A stretch of DNA of 64,000 nucleotides from an uncultured Bacteroidales bacterium (GTDB taxonomy: Bacteria; Bacteroidota; Bacteroidia; Bacteroidales; UBA932), in NCBI GenBank assembly GCA_944323445.1, contig CALUSM010000002.1, forward strand, positions 1-64,000. The letters run 5' to 3'. How positions within the stretch are numbered: the stretch's first letter is position 1; every line of letters starts with the position of its first letter. Below are positions 26,595 through 35,294 of the stretch, in pieces. Made by a program: the position numbers and the translations under genes. Below the pieces are notes generated by a model. The model saw only the letters and a list, made by a program, of their open reading frames with translations. It did not search any database and was not told the origin of the DNA.

Positions 26595-29084
26595 ATGAAT
26601 TGTTTTAGAAAACTATTACCGCTGCTGGCCGCGGTCCTGATCCCGGCTTCTTTGTGGGCTGCCGGAACCGGGACAGTTGCCGGTCCGGTCATTAATCCAG
26701 TTCCGCACGTTCTGGAACTGGAACCAGATGAAAGAACGGTGGATATAGCCCGTGGCGTATGGATTGTGGACAGGCACGAGGCGTTTGTCCGCGATGTGGA
26801 TTTCCTTACTTTCGGGGACAAGAAGGCGCCCCGCCTGGACATTGACTTCCACCCCAAGAAAGCCGTAAAGGCCGGGGCGAAAGCTGTGTCAGGAGCCTAC
26901 CTTCTGGATATCAATGAGGACGGAATCTCGATTATGGGCTACGATGAGCGCGGAGCATTCTACGGCCTCCAGACCCTGCGCCAGATAGTGGAGCAGAACA
27001 GAGACGGGAAGCTGCCGTGCCTGAGCATCAACGACTGGCCCGACCTGCCCGCCCGCGGAGTGGTGGAGGGTTTCTACGGCACGCCCTGGTCCCACGAGGC
27101 CAGGCTGTCGTTGATCGACTTCTATGGTCGCTTCAAGATGAACACCTACGTCTACGGCCCCAAGGACGATCCCTATCACAGCTCTCCCTACTGGAGGGAT
27201 CCTTATCCCACCGCCCAGGCCCGGAATATATCCGAGCTGGTGCGGGCCTGTGAGCGCAACCGCGTGGACTTCGTCTGGGCCGTGCATCCCGGTCAGGATA
27301 TCCAGTGGAACGAGGAGGACTATGGCCGTCTGGTGGCCAAGTTCGAGGCAATGTATGACCTGGGAGTGAGGGCCTTTGCCATCTTTTTCGACGATATATC
27401 GGGAGAGGGCACCGATCCCATGCGGCAGGTGGAGTTGCTCAACCGGCTTACCGCTGAATTTGTGGCCGTCAAGGGAGATGTCGCTCCGCTGATTATCTGC
27501 CCTACGGACTACAACCGTTCCTGGGCCAACCCTACGGACAAAGGCAGTCTTGCGGTCTACGGCCGCGAGCTGGATTCCTCGGTCCGTGTGTTCTGGACCG
27601 GAGACGCAGTATGCAGCGACGTGACCGCTTCCACTCTGAAATGGGTGGGTGAGAGGATTCAGCGTCCTGCCTTGGTGTGGTGGAACTTTCCGGTGACCGA
27701 CTACTGCCGCAACATCGTGATGCAGGGTCCTGCCTACGGTCTGGAGAAAAATCTCGGCCCCGATAATCTCTGCGGTCTGCTGACCAATCCCATGGAGCAT
27801 GCCGAGGCTTCCCGGCTGGCCCTCTACGGAGTTGCAGACTACGCATGGAACACCAAGGACTACGATGCCCTGTCCAGCTGGGAGCGGGCCCTCGCCCTGC
27901 TTGCCGGAGAAGAGGCCCTGGACGCCTACCGCACTTTTGCCATTCACTCCTGCGACACCGAGTCCGGTTACCGCCGGGACGAGTCCTGGGATACGGAGAC
28001 CTTCCGTCTGGAAGATGACTGGACGGCGGAGCAGTATGCGGCTCTGTCGGAGGAGTTCGGGAAAATAGAGGGCGTGTACGTGGAGATGTCGGAAAAATGC
28101 GGGAATGACGCCCTGATGCGGGAACTCCATCCCTGGCTGAAGGAATTTTCCAAGCTCGGGACCCGCGGACGCAAGGCCTTGGACCTGATGAGGATATACG
28201 AGACAAAGGACAATGCCGCCTTCTGGTCCGCATACGTGGACAATCTTATGAGTCCCGCCGACCGCGATGCCTACGAGGCCCATAAGTCCGGTACCCTCAA
28301 GCTCCAGCCTTTTTATGAGAATGCCATGGATGACATGGTGGACGGTTTCTACCGCCGCCTCACCGGACGGGGACCTTATTCCTATACCGCCGTGGGCTCT
28401 TTCCCCAACTCGGGAACGGTATCCGGTAAGCTGATGTTCGACGATGACTCCACTACCTTCTATACCTCCGCATACGGTCAGCAGACCGGAGACTGGATCG
28501 GAGTGGACCTCGGCATCGTACGTGGGCTGAGGGATGTCTATATCCTTCAGGGACGCAACTCTACGGATGACGTGGACTATTTCGACCTGGCCACCCTGGA
28601 GGCTTCCAAGGACAACCGCCTGTGGTATCCCCTCATCGACACCATAGACCATCAGTATGTCATCAGGTGGGAGGGCCGCGGCATAGATGCACGCTACGTC
28701 CGCCTGCGTAAGCTTGAGTCCGGGAAGACCAACTGGTGCGCAGTCCGCACTTTCAGCGTCAATCCCCGCAGGACCGGAGATCTCGGTTTCGGGGTCAAGG
28801 CTCCTGACATGGAAAAGGCTGTCTATGCATTTGATCGTGACCCCCGTTCTTTCTATGCTCTGGACGGTACTCTTACAGTGGAGATTCCTTTCGGAAATGA
28901 CAGGATCAACGCACGCATCCTGCTGATGCGGCCCTACGGCAGCCTGCTTGTCCGTCAGTATTCCGCTGACGGAACATGTATCAGGGAAGCCGTCACGCAA
29001 GAGTCTTTCTGTGAACTGAAGATTGATCCCCGTACTGCCGGCCTGAGTATCGAGGGTGTCGCCGACATATTTGAAATACTGTGA
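26595..29084 (+). CDS. GH84 beta-N-acetylglucosaminidase with C-terminal F5/8C domain
   Basis: This 829-residue secreted protein contains the GH84 signatures RGVVEGFYGTPWSHEAR and MNTYVYGPKDDPYH. The catalytic Asp pair lies in AIFFDDIS (Asp266, Asp267); in GH84 the first polarises the substrate acetamido group and the second is acid/base. An N-terminal GH20b-like domain (~30-140) precedes the barrel. The C-terminal ~250 residues include an F5/8-type C fold (FPNSGTVSGKLMFDDDSTT... ARYVRLRKL), likely glycan binding. It starts 12 bp after the GH31 gene. The activity would be removal of beta-GlcNAc from host or microbial glycans. Confidence 0.93.
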   Translation: MNCFRKLLPLLAAVLIPASLWAAGTGTVAGPVINPVPHVLELEPDERTVDIARGVWIVDRHEAFVRDVDFLTFGDKKAPRLDIDFHPKKAVKAGAKAVSGAYLLDINEDGISIMGYDERGAFYGLQTLRQIVEQNRDGKLPCLSINDWPDLPARGVVEGFYGTPWSHEARLSLIDFYGRFKMNTYVYGPKDDPYHSSPYWRDPYPTAQARNISELVRACERNRVDFVWAVHPGQDIQWNEEDYGRLVAKFEAMYDLGVRAFAIFFDDISGEGTDPMRQVELLNRLTAEFVAVKGDVAPLIICPTDYNRSWANPTDKGSLAVYGRELDSSVRVFWTGDAVCSDVTASTLKWVGERIQRPALVWWNFPVTDYCRNIVMQGPAYGLEKNLGPDNLCGLLTNPMEHAEASRLALYGVADYAWNTKDYDALSSWERALALLAGEEALDAYRTFAIHSCDTESGYRRDESWDTETFRLEDDWTAEQYAALSEEFGKIEGVYVEMSEKCGNDALMRELHPWLKEFSKLGTRGRKALDLMRIYETKDNAAFWSAYVDNLMSPADRDAYEAHKSGTLKLQPFYENAMDDMVDGFYRRLTGRGPYSYTAVGSFPNSGTVSGKLMFDDDSTTFYTSAYGQQTGDWIGVDLGIVRGLRDVYILQGRNSTDDVDYFDLATLEASKDNRLWYPLIDTIDHQYVIRWEGRGIDARYVRLRKLESGKTNWCAVRTFSVNPRRTGDLGFGVKAPDMEKAVYAFDRDPRSFYALDGTLTVEIPFGNDRINARILLMRPYGSLLVRQYSADGTCIREAVTQESFCELKIDPRTAGLSIEGVADIFEIL

Positions 29085-29086
29085 TT

Positions 29087-31285
29087 ATGAGGAAGACATT
29101 GTTTGCTCTTATGATTCTGGCCGCAGCATCTTCCGCAGCTGCGGCACAGACTTATGCCGGCCTTGTGCCCCGGCCGCTCAAAGTAATGCCCGGCGAGGGG
29201 GGTGTCGTGATGGAGAAGGGTTTGCGGATCTGCGTCTCTGACGGCCTTGAGTCCGAGGGAGCCTGGCTCTGTAAACATCTGGAGAATGTATTCGACTTCG
29301 ATATGGTTCTGAGTGACATACCGGTGCCAGGAGGAGTCTCCATGCGTCTGGTGGATGGAATGGAAAGCGAGGCCTACCGCCTGACGGTCAGTGATGCGCA
29401 AGTCATCATAGAGGCTTCTGACCCGGCCGGAATTTTCTACGGCGTGCAGACTTTTCTGCAGATGATGCCTCCGGAGGTGTACGGACAGAGGGATATGGAG
29501 CTGACCCGCTGGGAGCTGGATGCAGTGACTGTGGAGGATGCTCCGCGGTACGGTTACAGGGGTGTGATGCTGGATGTGTCCAGGACATTCTATGATGCGG
29601 ACCATGTGCTCCGCCTGCTGGACTGGATGGCATATCACAAGCTCAACCGTTTTCACTGGCATCTGGCCGATGACAACGGTTGGAGGATAGAGATACGCAA
29701 GTACCCGGAGCTTACGGAGAAGGGGGCCTGGAGAGGGGATGGGGAGGTGAGTCCCGCCGCCTATGGTCAGGGGCACGGAAGGTACGGCGGCTATTATACA
29801 CAGAAGGAGATACGGCAGGTGGTGGAATATGCGGCCGAGCGTCATATCGAGATTATTCCGGAGATAGACCTGCCCGGACACAGCCGCTCGTTGATAGGGG
29901 TGATGCCTGAGATGGCCTGTCCTGTGGACGTACCCTATATCAGTGTCAATGGTGAGACTGACAATGTGCTTTGCGTGGCACGGGAGGAGAATTACCGGAT
30001 ATTGCGCGACATCTTCAAGGAGATAGCCTCCCTGTTCCCTTCTGAGTACATCCATATAGGTGGCGACGAGGTGGACCATACCCCTTGGAACAACTGCCCG
30101 CACTGCCAGGCTCTGGCCCGGGAGCTGGGACTGGAGGGACCGCAGGAAATTCACAGTCACTTTGTGTACCGTGTCGAGGACATCATACACGGACTGGGCA
30201 AGAAGATGGCCGGCTGGGACGAGATAGTCATCTCGGACGCACGCTACGACACATCCTCGATGGTATATGCCTGGAGGAGTGTGGAGAGCGGACGCATGTC
30301 GGTGGACAAGGGCTATAGGACCGTGGTCCAGATAGGGGAGTACTGCTATCTGGACATGAAGCAGTCGCGGGCCGAAAGGGGACACAGCTGGGCCGGTATC
30401 GTGCCGCTGTCCAAGACCTATTCGCTGGAGCCGGACGAGATACTGGTAGGGGCTCCGGCCGACAGCTCCCTGATAGTCGGGGTGCAGGCCGGTCTGTGGG
30501 GTGAGCTGCTGGCATGGCCTCCGAGACTGATGGAGTACCAGCTTTTTCCCCGTCTCTGCGCCCTGGCCGAAGTGGGCTGGAGCAGCAAGGCTGACAGGGA
30601 TTTCGCTGATTTTGAGCGGAGACTGTACGGGGGACACTTCTCCCGCCTGTACAATATGGGTATCGCTTTCCGCGTGGCTCCACCCGAGGTGCTCTACGAC
30701 AGCCTGAGCGGGAGTCTGCGTGTGCGGCCTCCCCATCCTTCGGCTGTGGTGCGGTATGCGGTGGACGGGGCTCCGACGGCCTCCTCGCCGGTATGCCGCG
30801 GAGAGGTTGTGACGGATGCTCCGGAGAGGATGCTCTTCGCTACATTCTTCGGAGACGGGTTGAGCAGTATTGCCGTGGGCGCCTCCAATATTGACCTTTA
30901 TCACTACATTGATCCTGAGATGACGGTGGAGAGCAATTTCCCCCTGCTCGAGGGCAATCTGGAGAGTCTGGCCCGCCGCGGCGGCACCGGATACTCGGAC
31001 CGGGTGCTGCAGGAAGGGGACGTGCTGACCTACAGGATGGCCTCGCCGGTGGAGTGCAGCCGGATCACGGTGTCCAGCGGAGCTCCCTCGTCGGGGATGT
31101 TCTATGTGACTGACGCTTACGTGGAATACACAACAGCTGACGGCTCTGTGGTCCGGGCCGGAGATCTGTACCACGGAGAGCTGAGCTTCGAACCGTCCGC
31201 GCCCGTGACTCAGGTGCGTATCGTGATGACGGACTCCAATGACGGCTATACGGCTGTCTTCCATGGATTGAGAATTGAGAAATAA
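29087..31285 (+). CDS. GH20 beta-N-acetylhexosaminidase
   Basis: The start is the ATG at 29087, three bases after the GH84 stop; an upstream GTG at 29081 would overlap it. The 732-residue secreted enzyme (signal ASSAAAAQ) has an N-terminal GH20b domain and a barrel with RGVMLDVSRTFY, FHWHLADDNGWRIEI, IIPEIDLPGHS and the catalytic pair Asp327-Glu328 in HIGGDEVDH. In GH20 the Glu is acid/base and the Asp orients the acetamido group. The C-terminal ~230 residues look like a beta-sandwich (YVEYTTADGSVVRAGDLYHG... VRIVMTDSNDG), possibly F5/8C-like. It would trim beta-GlcNAc or beta-GalNAc with its operon partners. Confidence 0.94.
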   Translation: MRKTLFALMILAAASSAAAAQTYAGLVPRPLKVMPGEGGVVMEKGLRICVSDGLESEGAWLCKHLENVFDFDMVLSDIPVPGGVSMRLVDGMESEAYRLTVSDAQVIIEASDPAGIFYGVQTFLQMMPPEVYGQRDMELTRWELDAVTVEDAPRYGYRGVMLDVSRTFYDADHVLRLLDWMAYHKLNRFHWHLADDNGWRIEIRKYPELTEKGAWRGDGEVSPAAYGQGHGRYGGYYTQKEIRQVVEYAAERHIEIIPEIDLPGHSRSLIGVMPEMACPVDVPYISVNGETDNVLCVAREENYRILRDIFKEIASLFPSEYIHIGGDEVDHTPWNNCPHCQALARELGLEGPQEIHSHFVYRVEDIIHGLGKKMAGWDEIVISDARYDTSSMVYAWRSVESGRMSVDKGYRTVVQIGEYCYLDMKQSRAERGHSWAGIVPLSKTYSLEPDEILVGAPADSSLIVGVQAGLWGELLAWPPRLMEYQLFPRLCALAEVGWSSKADRDFADFERRLYGGHFSRLYNMGIAFRVAPPEVLYDSLSGSLRVRPPHPSAVVRYAVDGAPTASSPVCRGEVVTDAPERMLFATFFGDGLSSIAVGASNIDLYHYIDPEMTVESNFPLLEGNLESLARRGGTGYSDRVLQEGDVLTYRMASPVECSRITVSSGAPSSGMFYVTDAYVEYTTADGSVVRAGDLYHGELSFEPSAPVTQVRIVMTDSNDGYTAVFHGLRIEK

Positions 31286-31293
31286 TAAGATAT

Positions 31294-32604
31294 ATGAAAG
31301 GATATAAACTGAGACTGATTCTACTGAGCTTCCTGGAGTTTGCGGTATGGGGGGCTTATCTGACCAGCCAGGGACGTTATCTGGCCGGAGTGGGGTTCGG
31401 GGAGAGGATAGGTATGTTCTACGCTGTCCAGGGCATAGTGTCGATATTCATGCCCGCCATCATGGGTATCATAGCGGACAAATGGATTCCGGCGCAGAGG
31501 CTGCTGGGTATCTGCCACGCTCTGGCCGGTGCGGCCATGATAGGGGCCGGTATCTACGGTGTGTCGGTCGGGGAGGCTGTGCAGTACGGCACCCTCTTCG
31601 GACTGTATGCGGTAAGTATCGCCTTCTTCATGCCTACTATCGCTATTTCCAACTCGGTGGCCTACACCATCCTCGAGAAGGCCGGCAAGGATCCCGTCAA
31701 GGACTTCCCGCCGATCAGGGTCTGGGGTACTGTGGGTTTCATCTGCTCGATGTGGTTCGTGGACCTGGTGCACTTCCGCGGAGCGGCGATGCAGGAGACC
31801 TCCATGCAGTATGTGGTGTCCGGAGCGCTGAGTATCGTGCTGGCTCTCTATACCCTTACCCTGCCAGAATGTCCTGTGAACCGCTCGTCGGAGAAGAAGT
31901 CTCTGGTGGATGCCATGGGACTGCGGGCCTTCACCCTCTTCAGGCAGAGAAAGATGGCTATCTTCTTCATCTTCTCGATGCTGCTCGGAGTGGCCCTGCA
32001 GATTACCAACGGCTTCGCCAATCCCTTCCTGGCTGACTTCGGCAACCTGGCCGAGTTTCAGGGTACCTTCGGAGTGGAGCACTCCAACATGCTCATCTCC
32101 CTGTCCCAGGTGTCCGAGACCCTGTGTATCCTGCTGATACCCTTCTTTCTGAAGCGGTATGGCATCAAGAACGTGATGCTCATAGCCATGCTGGCCTGGG
32201 TGCTCCGTTTCGGCTTCTTCGCCGCGGGCAATCCCGGCAGCGGAGTATGGCTCATCATCCTGTCGATGATAGTCTACGGAGTGGCCTTCGACTTCTTCAA
32301 CATCTCCGGCTCGCTCTTCGTCAATGAGACAACAGACAAGTCGATACGCTCCAGCGCCCAGGGGCTGTTCATGCTGATGACCAACGGTATAGGAGCCGCA
32401 GCGGGTACCATAGGGGCTCAGGCCGTGGTCAATGCCCTGGTCAACTCCCACCGCGTGCCCGGAGCCGACGGGGTCATCGACTGGAACGCCGTGATGACCG
32501 GCTGGAGCCATGCCTGGTGGCTGTTTGCCGCCTATGCTCTCATAGTAGCTGTTATGTTCGCCATCCTCTTCCGCTACAAATACCAGCGTCCGAAAGAGTT
32601 ATAA
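31294..32604 (+). CDS. MFS permease of the nucleoside:H+ symporter (NupG-like) type
   Basis: This 436-residue inner-membrane protein has ~12 hydrophobic segments and starts with RLILLSFLEFAVWGAYLTSQGRYL, like the NupG/XapB nucleoside-symporter family. FPPIRVWGTVGFICSMWFVDL and GLFMLMTNGIGAAAGTIGAQ also fit. It is the last gene of the hexosaminidase operon, 8 bp after GH20. In Bacteroidetes such permeases are often placed with glycosidases, so the substrate here could be a free amino sugar (GlcNAc or GalNAc) instead of a nucleoside. That substrate is inferred from context. Confidence 0.85.
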   Translation: MKGYKLRLILLSFLEFAVWGAYLTSQGRYLAGVGFGERIGMFYAVQGIVSIFMPAIMGIIADKWIPAQRLLGICHALAGAAMIGAGIYGVSVGEAVQYGTLFGLYAVSIAFFMPTIAISNSVAYTILEKAGKDPVKDFPPIRVWGTVGFICSMWFVDLVHFRGAAMQETSMQYVVSGALSIVLALYTLTLPECPVNRSSEKKSLVDAMGLRAFTLFRQRKMAIFFIFSMLLGVALQITNGFANPFLADFGNLAEFQGTFGVEHSNMLISLSQVSETLCILLIPFFLKRYGIKNVMLIAMLAWVLRFGFFAAGNPGSGVWLIILSMIVYGVAFDFFNISGSLFVNETTDKSIRSSAQGLFMLMTNGIGAAAGTIGAQAVVNALVNSHRVPGADGVIDWNAVMTGWSHAWWLFAAYALIVAVMFAILFRYKYQRPKEL

Positions 32605-32610
32605 AATAAA

Positions 32611-32682
32611 TGCGCCTCAAATCTCACGACTTGAGGCGCACCGCTTAACTTAACCTAAAACTTAACCTATGAAAAAACTATC
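32611..32682 (-). ncRNA. Candidate small RNA, copy B
   Basis: Reading on the minus strand, the ~72-nt transcript would begin near 32682 with GATAG, contain the same TTTTTTCATAGGTTAAG block and repeated AGGTTAAG as copy A, and end in a hairpin made of TGCGCCTCAA (32620-32611 side) and TTGAGGCGCA (32640-32631 side), followed by TTTATTTT. The core matches copy A almost exactly, but the hairpin sequence is unrelated. The hairpin can also end the convergent MFS transcript. The distance from the -12 element to GATAG is 15 nt, as in copy A. Confidence 0.5.
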
Positions 32683-32694
32683 GGCTAAATTACT

Positions 32695-32712
32695 TACAAA
32701 CTCCGTGCCAAA
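32695..32712 (-). promoter_or_regulatory. Sigma-54-like -24/-12 promoter element (copy B)
   Basis: On the minus strand TGGCACG, four bases, TTGTA repeats the copy A motif with the same spacing; nine bases upstream through TTGTAA differ from copy A only at the two variable spacer positions. It begins two bases after the stop codon of the nitroreductase/lipoprotein gene, so it is outside coding sequence. Confidence 0.5.
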
Positions 32713-32714
32713 CT

Positions 32715-34568
32715 TTAATTATTTCCTCCTACAAAATCCAGGGATTCGATGCTGAAGCTGAATGGCACTGAACTTCCGGTCCAGTTTTCACCTCCGTCCC
32801 GGGTATAGTAAATGCTGCCGGAGGCTCCGGATGAGGACATTATTGAGAAGGCTCCTCTCATGCCGTCCCTGAGGAAGGCTACCGATGAAACATTTCCTCC
32901 TGGGAAAGCGCTTTGGGCGGGCTGTCCGTCCAGATGGGTCTGGAATCCGTCCGATGTCCGGATTACGCAGCCGTCTCCTCCTGCAGCCCAGAGCCTGTTG
33001 CCGTCCATGGCCTCCAGGCACAGCAGGCTGGCTCCGTAGCCCATGACCTGACGCCAGGTGGAGCCTGCGTCGGAGGAAGTCAGCACCCCTGTCGAGTTGA
33101 GTCCGGTCATGAACAGGACGGGACCGGGCAGGGCGCAGATATCAGTAGGAATCTGGGTCGCGTAGGTGCCTGCCTGCGCGGCTGTCCATGTGACTCCGCC
33201 GTCCGGGGAGTATTCCACTACTGCGCTTCCGTCGGAACTTTTTCCGCTGCACCATACGCTGATCCCATCGACAGTCGTCACGGCCGTGTAGCCGGTCACT
33301 GCATCGGAGGTGCGGCATACATTCCAGGAATTTCCGGCATCGGTGGTCTTGAGGACCAGACATGTATCTGCCGTCACGGCCCAGGCCGTATCACCGTCCA
33401 GAGAGATTATGGCTGCGATGGAGACGGGGGGGATGGAACTCAGCCGTGTACCCTGGTTTGTCCATGTCGTACCTGCGTCTTCTGTCCTGAGGATTACGGT
33501 GCTGTTCCTGACGGTATCGGCATCTCCGGCTATCCAGCAGATCTGGTCGCTGACCGCACATACGTCAGTGAGTCTGGCGGCAGGCACGGTCGACGGAGTG
33601 CCCTGACGTATCCATGAGATTCCTGCATCGGCCGTGCGGAGTATGGTCCCGTAACCGCTGTCCTCGGCTCCGGCCGCCCATCCTGCGGTTATGATGTCCA
33701 GCTGGACACTGCACTCGGCCGTTCCGCCGTTGGGAATGTAGACAAGCTCCGTCACCGGATAGTATCCGCTCAGGGCGAAGCGTATGCCCTGCAGTCCTTC
33801 CGGAAGGGCTTCGTAGAGATACTCCCCGTTGGATGAGGTCAGTATGGCTGAGTCTCCGTAGATTACCGAGACTCCCTCCAGTCCGCTTCCGTCTGAGAAT
33901 GTAACCCTGCCGCCGAGATTGCCGGCTCCTGGCGTGGGCTTGTGGCAGCCTGATATCGCAGGCAGGAGAGCCAGGAACATGATGACTGTCCTGAGATATT
34001 TTCTGAGCGTAATCTCTTTCAGGGACCGTTTGGGTACGTGATGCACTCCGTCGGGAGTTCTCCAGTAGCGGTATTCTCCCTCTTTCATGTCCTCTATGAC
34101 GACCGTCTCCTTGGGACGGCCCAGTGCTATGACGTTGAGTATCTTCAGGTGGTCGGGAAGTTCCAGTATCCGGTGCAGCTCGTTGCGCTTGACAGCGGCT
34201 ATGATGCAGCCTCCGTAGCCGAGTTCTACGGCTTGCAGGAGCATGCTCTGGGCGGTGATGCCCTCGTCGCAGATGGTGGAGGACGCGATGCCGGTGTCCA
34301 GAAGCTGGACTATGTAGGCGGCAGGGCGCTCGCCTTCTACGGGGCCTGGCCAATCGGGCAGATATCCGGCCCATGCGAGGGTGGGGAAAATGCGGGCATT
34401 GAGTTCCCTGTCGTTGGACAGCAGGAACTTGAGAGCCTGAATATTGCGTCCGGAGGGAGAGAGACGGGCCGCATCGGCGATGATGTCCAGGTCAGATGCA
34501 GGGACTGCGGTGTCCTGGTAGAACCTACGGCAGCTGCGGTTGCGGTGAAGTGCTTCCCTTACGTCCAT
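32715..34568 (-). CDS. Nitroreductase domain joined in frame to a YCF48/BNR-repeat lipoprotein
   Basis: Residues 1-186 form a complete nitroreductase: RSCRRFYQDTAVPASDLDII, ARLSPSGRNIQALKF and the closing YRYWRTPDGVHHVPKRSL, where such proteins usually end. The frame then runs on through KYLRTVIMFLALLPAISGC, a lipoprotein signal and lipobox (Met197, Cys208). A carboxypeptidase-like beta domain (~212-275) and BNR/YCF48-type propeller repeats (~280-617; LRTEDAGTTW, KTTDAGNSW, LTSSDAGSTW) follow. A cytoplasmic flavoprotein with an internal lipobox is topologically odd. Probably the second half is made from its own start (ATG at 33978-33980, or an ATT near 34007) and the stop between two genes was lost. 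Sequence error is possible. Confidence 0.8.
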   Translation of the reverse strand: MDVREALHRNRSCRRFYQDTAVPASDLDIIADAARLSPSGRNIQALKFLLSNDRELNARIFPTLAWAGYLPDWPGPVEGERPAAYIVQLLDTGIASSTICDEGITAQSMLLQAVELGYGGCIIAAVKRNELHRILELPDHLKILNVIALGRPKETVVIEDMKEGEYRYWRTPDGVHHVPKRSLKEITLRKYLRTVIMFLALLPAISGCHKPTPGAGNLGGRVTFSDGSGLEGVSVIYGDSAILTSSNGEYLYEALPEGLQGIRFALSGYYPVTELVYIPNGGTAECSVQLDIITAGWAAGAEDSGYGTILRTADAGISWIRQGTPSTVPAARLTDVCAVSDQICWIAGDADTVRNSTVILRTEDAGTTWTNQGTRLSSIPPVSIAAIISLDGDTAWAVTADTCLVLKTTDAGNSWNVCRTSDAVTGYTAVTTVDGISVWCSGKSSDGSAVVEYSPDGGVTWTAAQAGTYATQIPTDICALPGPVLFMTGLNSTGVLTSSDAGSTWRQVMGYGASLLCLEAMDGNRLWAAGGDGCVIRTSDGFQTHLDGQPAQSAFPGGNVSSVAFLRDGMRGAFSIMSSSGASGSIYYTRDGGENWTGSSVPFSFSIESLDFVGGNN

Positions 34569-34571
34569 GGC

Positions 34572-35252
34572 CTACAGAACGGGGATTATGGAGATGATGC
34601 GGGCGTCCTTCAGGGGGCGGTCCATGCTGTCGGTCCTGAGGGAGGCTATGCGGTCGATGACCTCGAATCCGTCCAGAGTCTCTCCGAATATGGTGTACTC
34701 TCCGTCAAGGTGACTGCATGTCTCGGGATTGTGGACGATGTAGAACTGCGAGCCGGAGGATTCTTTCCGCGGGTTGGCGGTGTCGCCCATGCGGGCTGCC
34801 GCCAGGGCTCCCTTCTTGTGTGTATGGGCGGAGGAAAACTCGGCGGGAATGGTGTAGCCCGGGCCGCCGGAGCCGAACTCCGCTTCGTTGGCAGGATCCT
34901 TGGTGAGCGGGTCTCCGGTCTGGATCATGAAGTTGTATATCACGCGGTGGAAGAGAACGCTGTCATAGAAATGCCGTGAGGCCAGCTTTACGAAGTTGTC
35001 CCGGTGCAGGGGGGTGTCGGCGTAGAGGAGGACAGTGATTGTCCCTTCGGTGGTGTGAATCTCGAAGATGGGCTCTTCCGGCAGGGAGGCCGGGTCAAAT
35101 GCAAGTGTGCTATCCATAGGAGTTGAATTTTTTGCAGTGTCGGAAGCGGAGGCGGCGGCTGTGCCGTCCTCCTGTACTTTTTGGCTGCGGTGGCCGCAGG
35201 AGGCGGCTGCAAGAGATACAATCAGTATCAAGGCAAAAATTTTTGATTTCAT
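34572..35252 (-). CDS. Cyclophilin-type peptidyl-prolyl cis-trans isomerase, lipoprotein
   Basis: This 226-residue lipoprotein (lipobox AASC, Cys19) has a Ser/Thr/Ala-rich linker to residue ~55, then a cyclophilin domain: FEIHTTEGTITVLLYADTPLH, DSVLFHRVIYNFMIQTGDPL, GALAAARMGDTANPRKESSGSQFYIV (the FHRV and SQF active-site motifs) and YTIFGETLDGFEVIDRIA. It would catalyse prolyl isomerisation in exported proteins at the envelope. It ends three bases before the nitroreductase start and is probably co-transcribed with it. It is divergent from the patatin gene and shares a compact promoter region with it. Confidence 0.92.
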   Translation of the reverse strand: MKSKIFALILIVSLAAASCGHRSQKVQEDGTAAASASDTAKNSTPMDSTLAFDPASLPEEPIFEIHTTEGTITVLLYADTPLHRDNFVKLASRHFYDSVLFHRVIYNFMIQTGDPLTKDPANEAEFGSGGPGYTIPAEFSSAHTHKKGALAAARMGDTANPRKESSGSQFYIVHNPETCSHLDGEYTIFGETLDGFEVIDRIASLRTDSMDRPLKDARIISIIPVL

Positions 35253-35273
35253 AACGATGTTTCCTTATCTTTG
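35242..35273 (+). promoter_or_regulatory. Promoter of the patatin gene cluster (TTTG-N20-TATCTTTG)
   Basis: TTTG at 35242-35245 and TATCTTTG at 35266-35273, 20 nt apart, exactly fit the Bacteroidetes -33/-7 consensus. Transcription should begin near 35278, about 17 nt before the start codon. Confidence 0.7.
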
Positions 35274-35283
35274 AGTGATTTTA

Positions 35284-35291
35284 CAAAGATA
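35284..35291 (-). promoter_or_regulatory. -7 box (TATCTTTG) of the cyclophilin/nitroreductase unit
   Basis: On the minus strand TATCTTTG is identical to the -7 box of the opposing promoter only 10 bp away. The predicted start near 35279 almost coincides with that of the plus-strand transcript. No TTTG stands at -33. Confidence 0.6.
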
Positions 35292-35294
35292 ATA

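Noticed and set aside
29081..29086. GTG start for GH20 at 29081 overlapping the GH84 stop
   Set aside because: ATG at 29087 gives a standard signal peptide and no unusual start codon.
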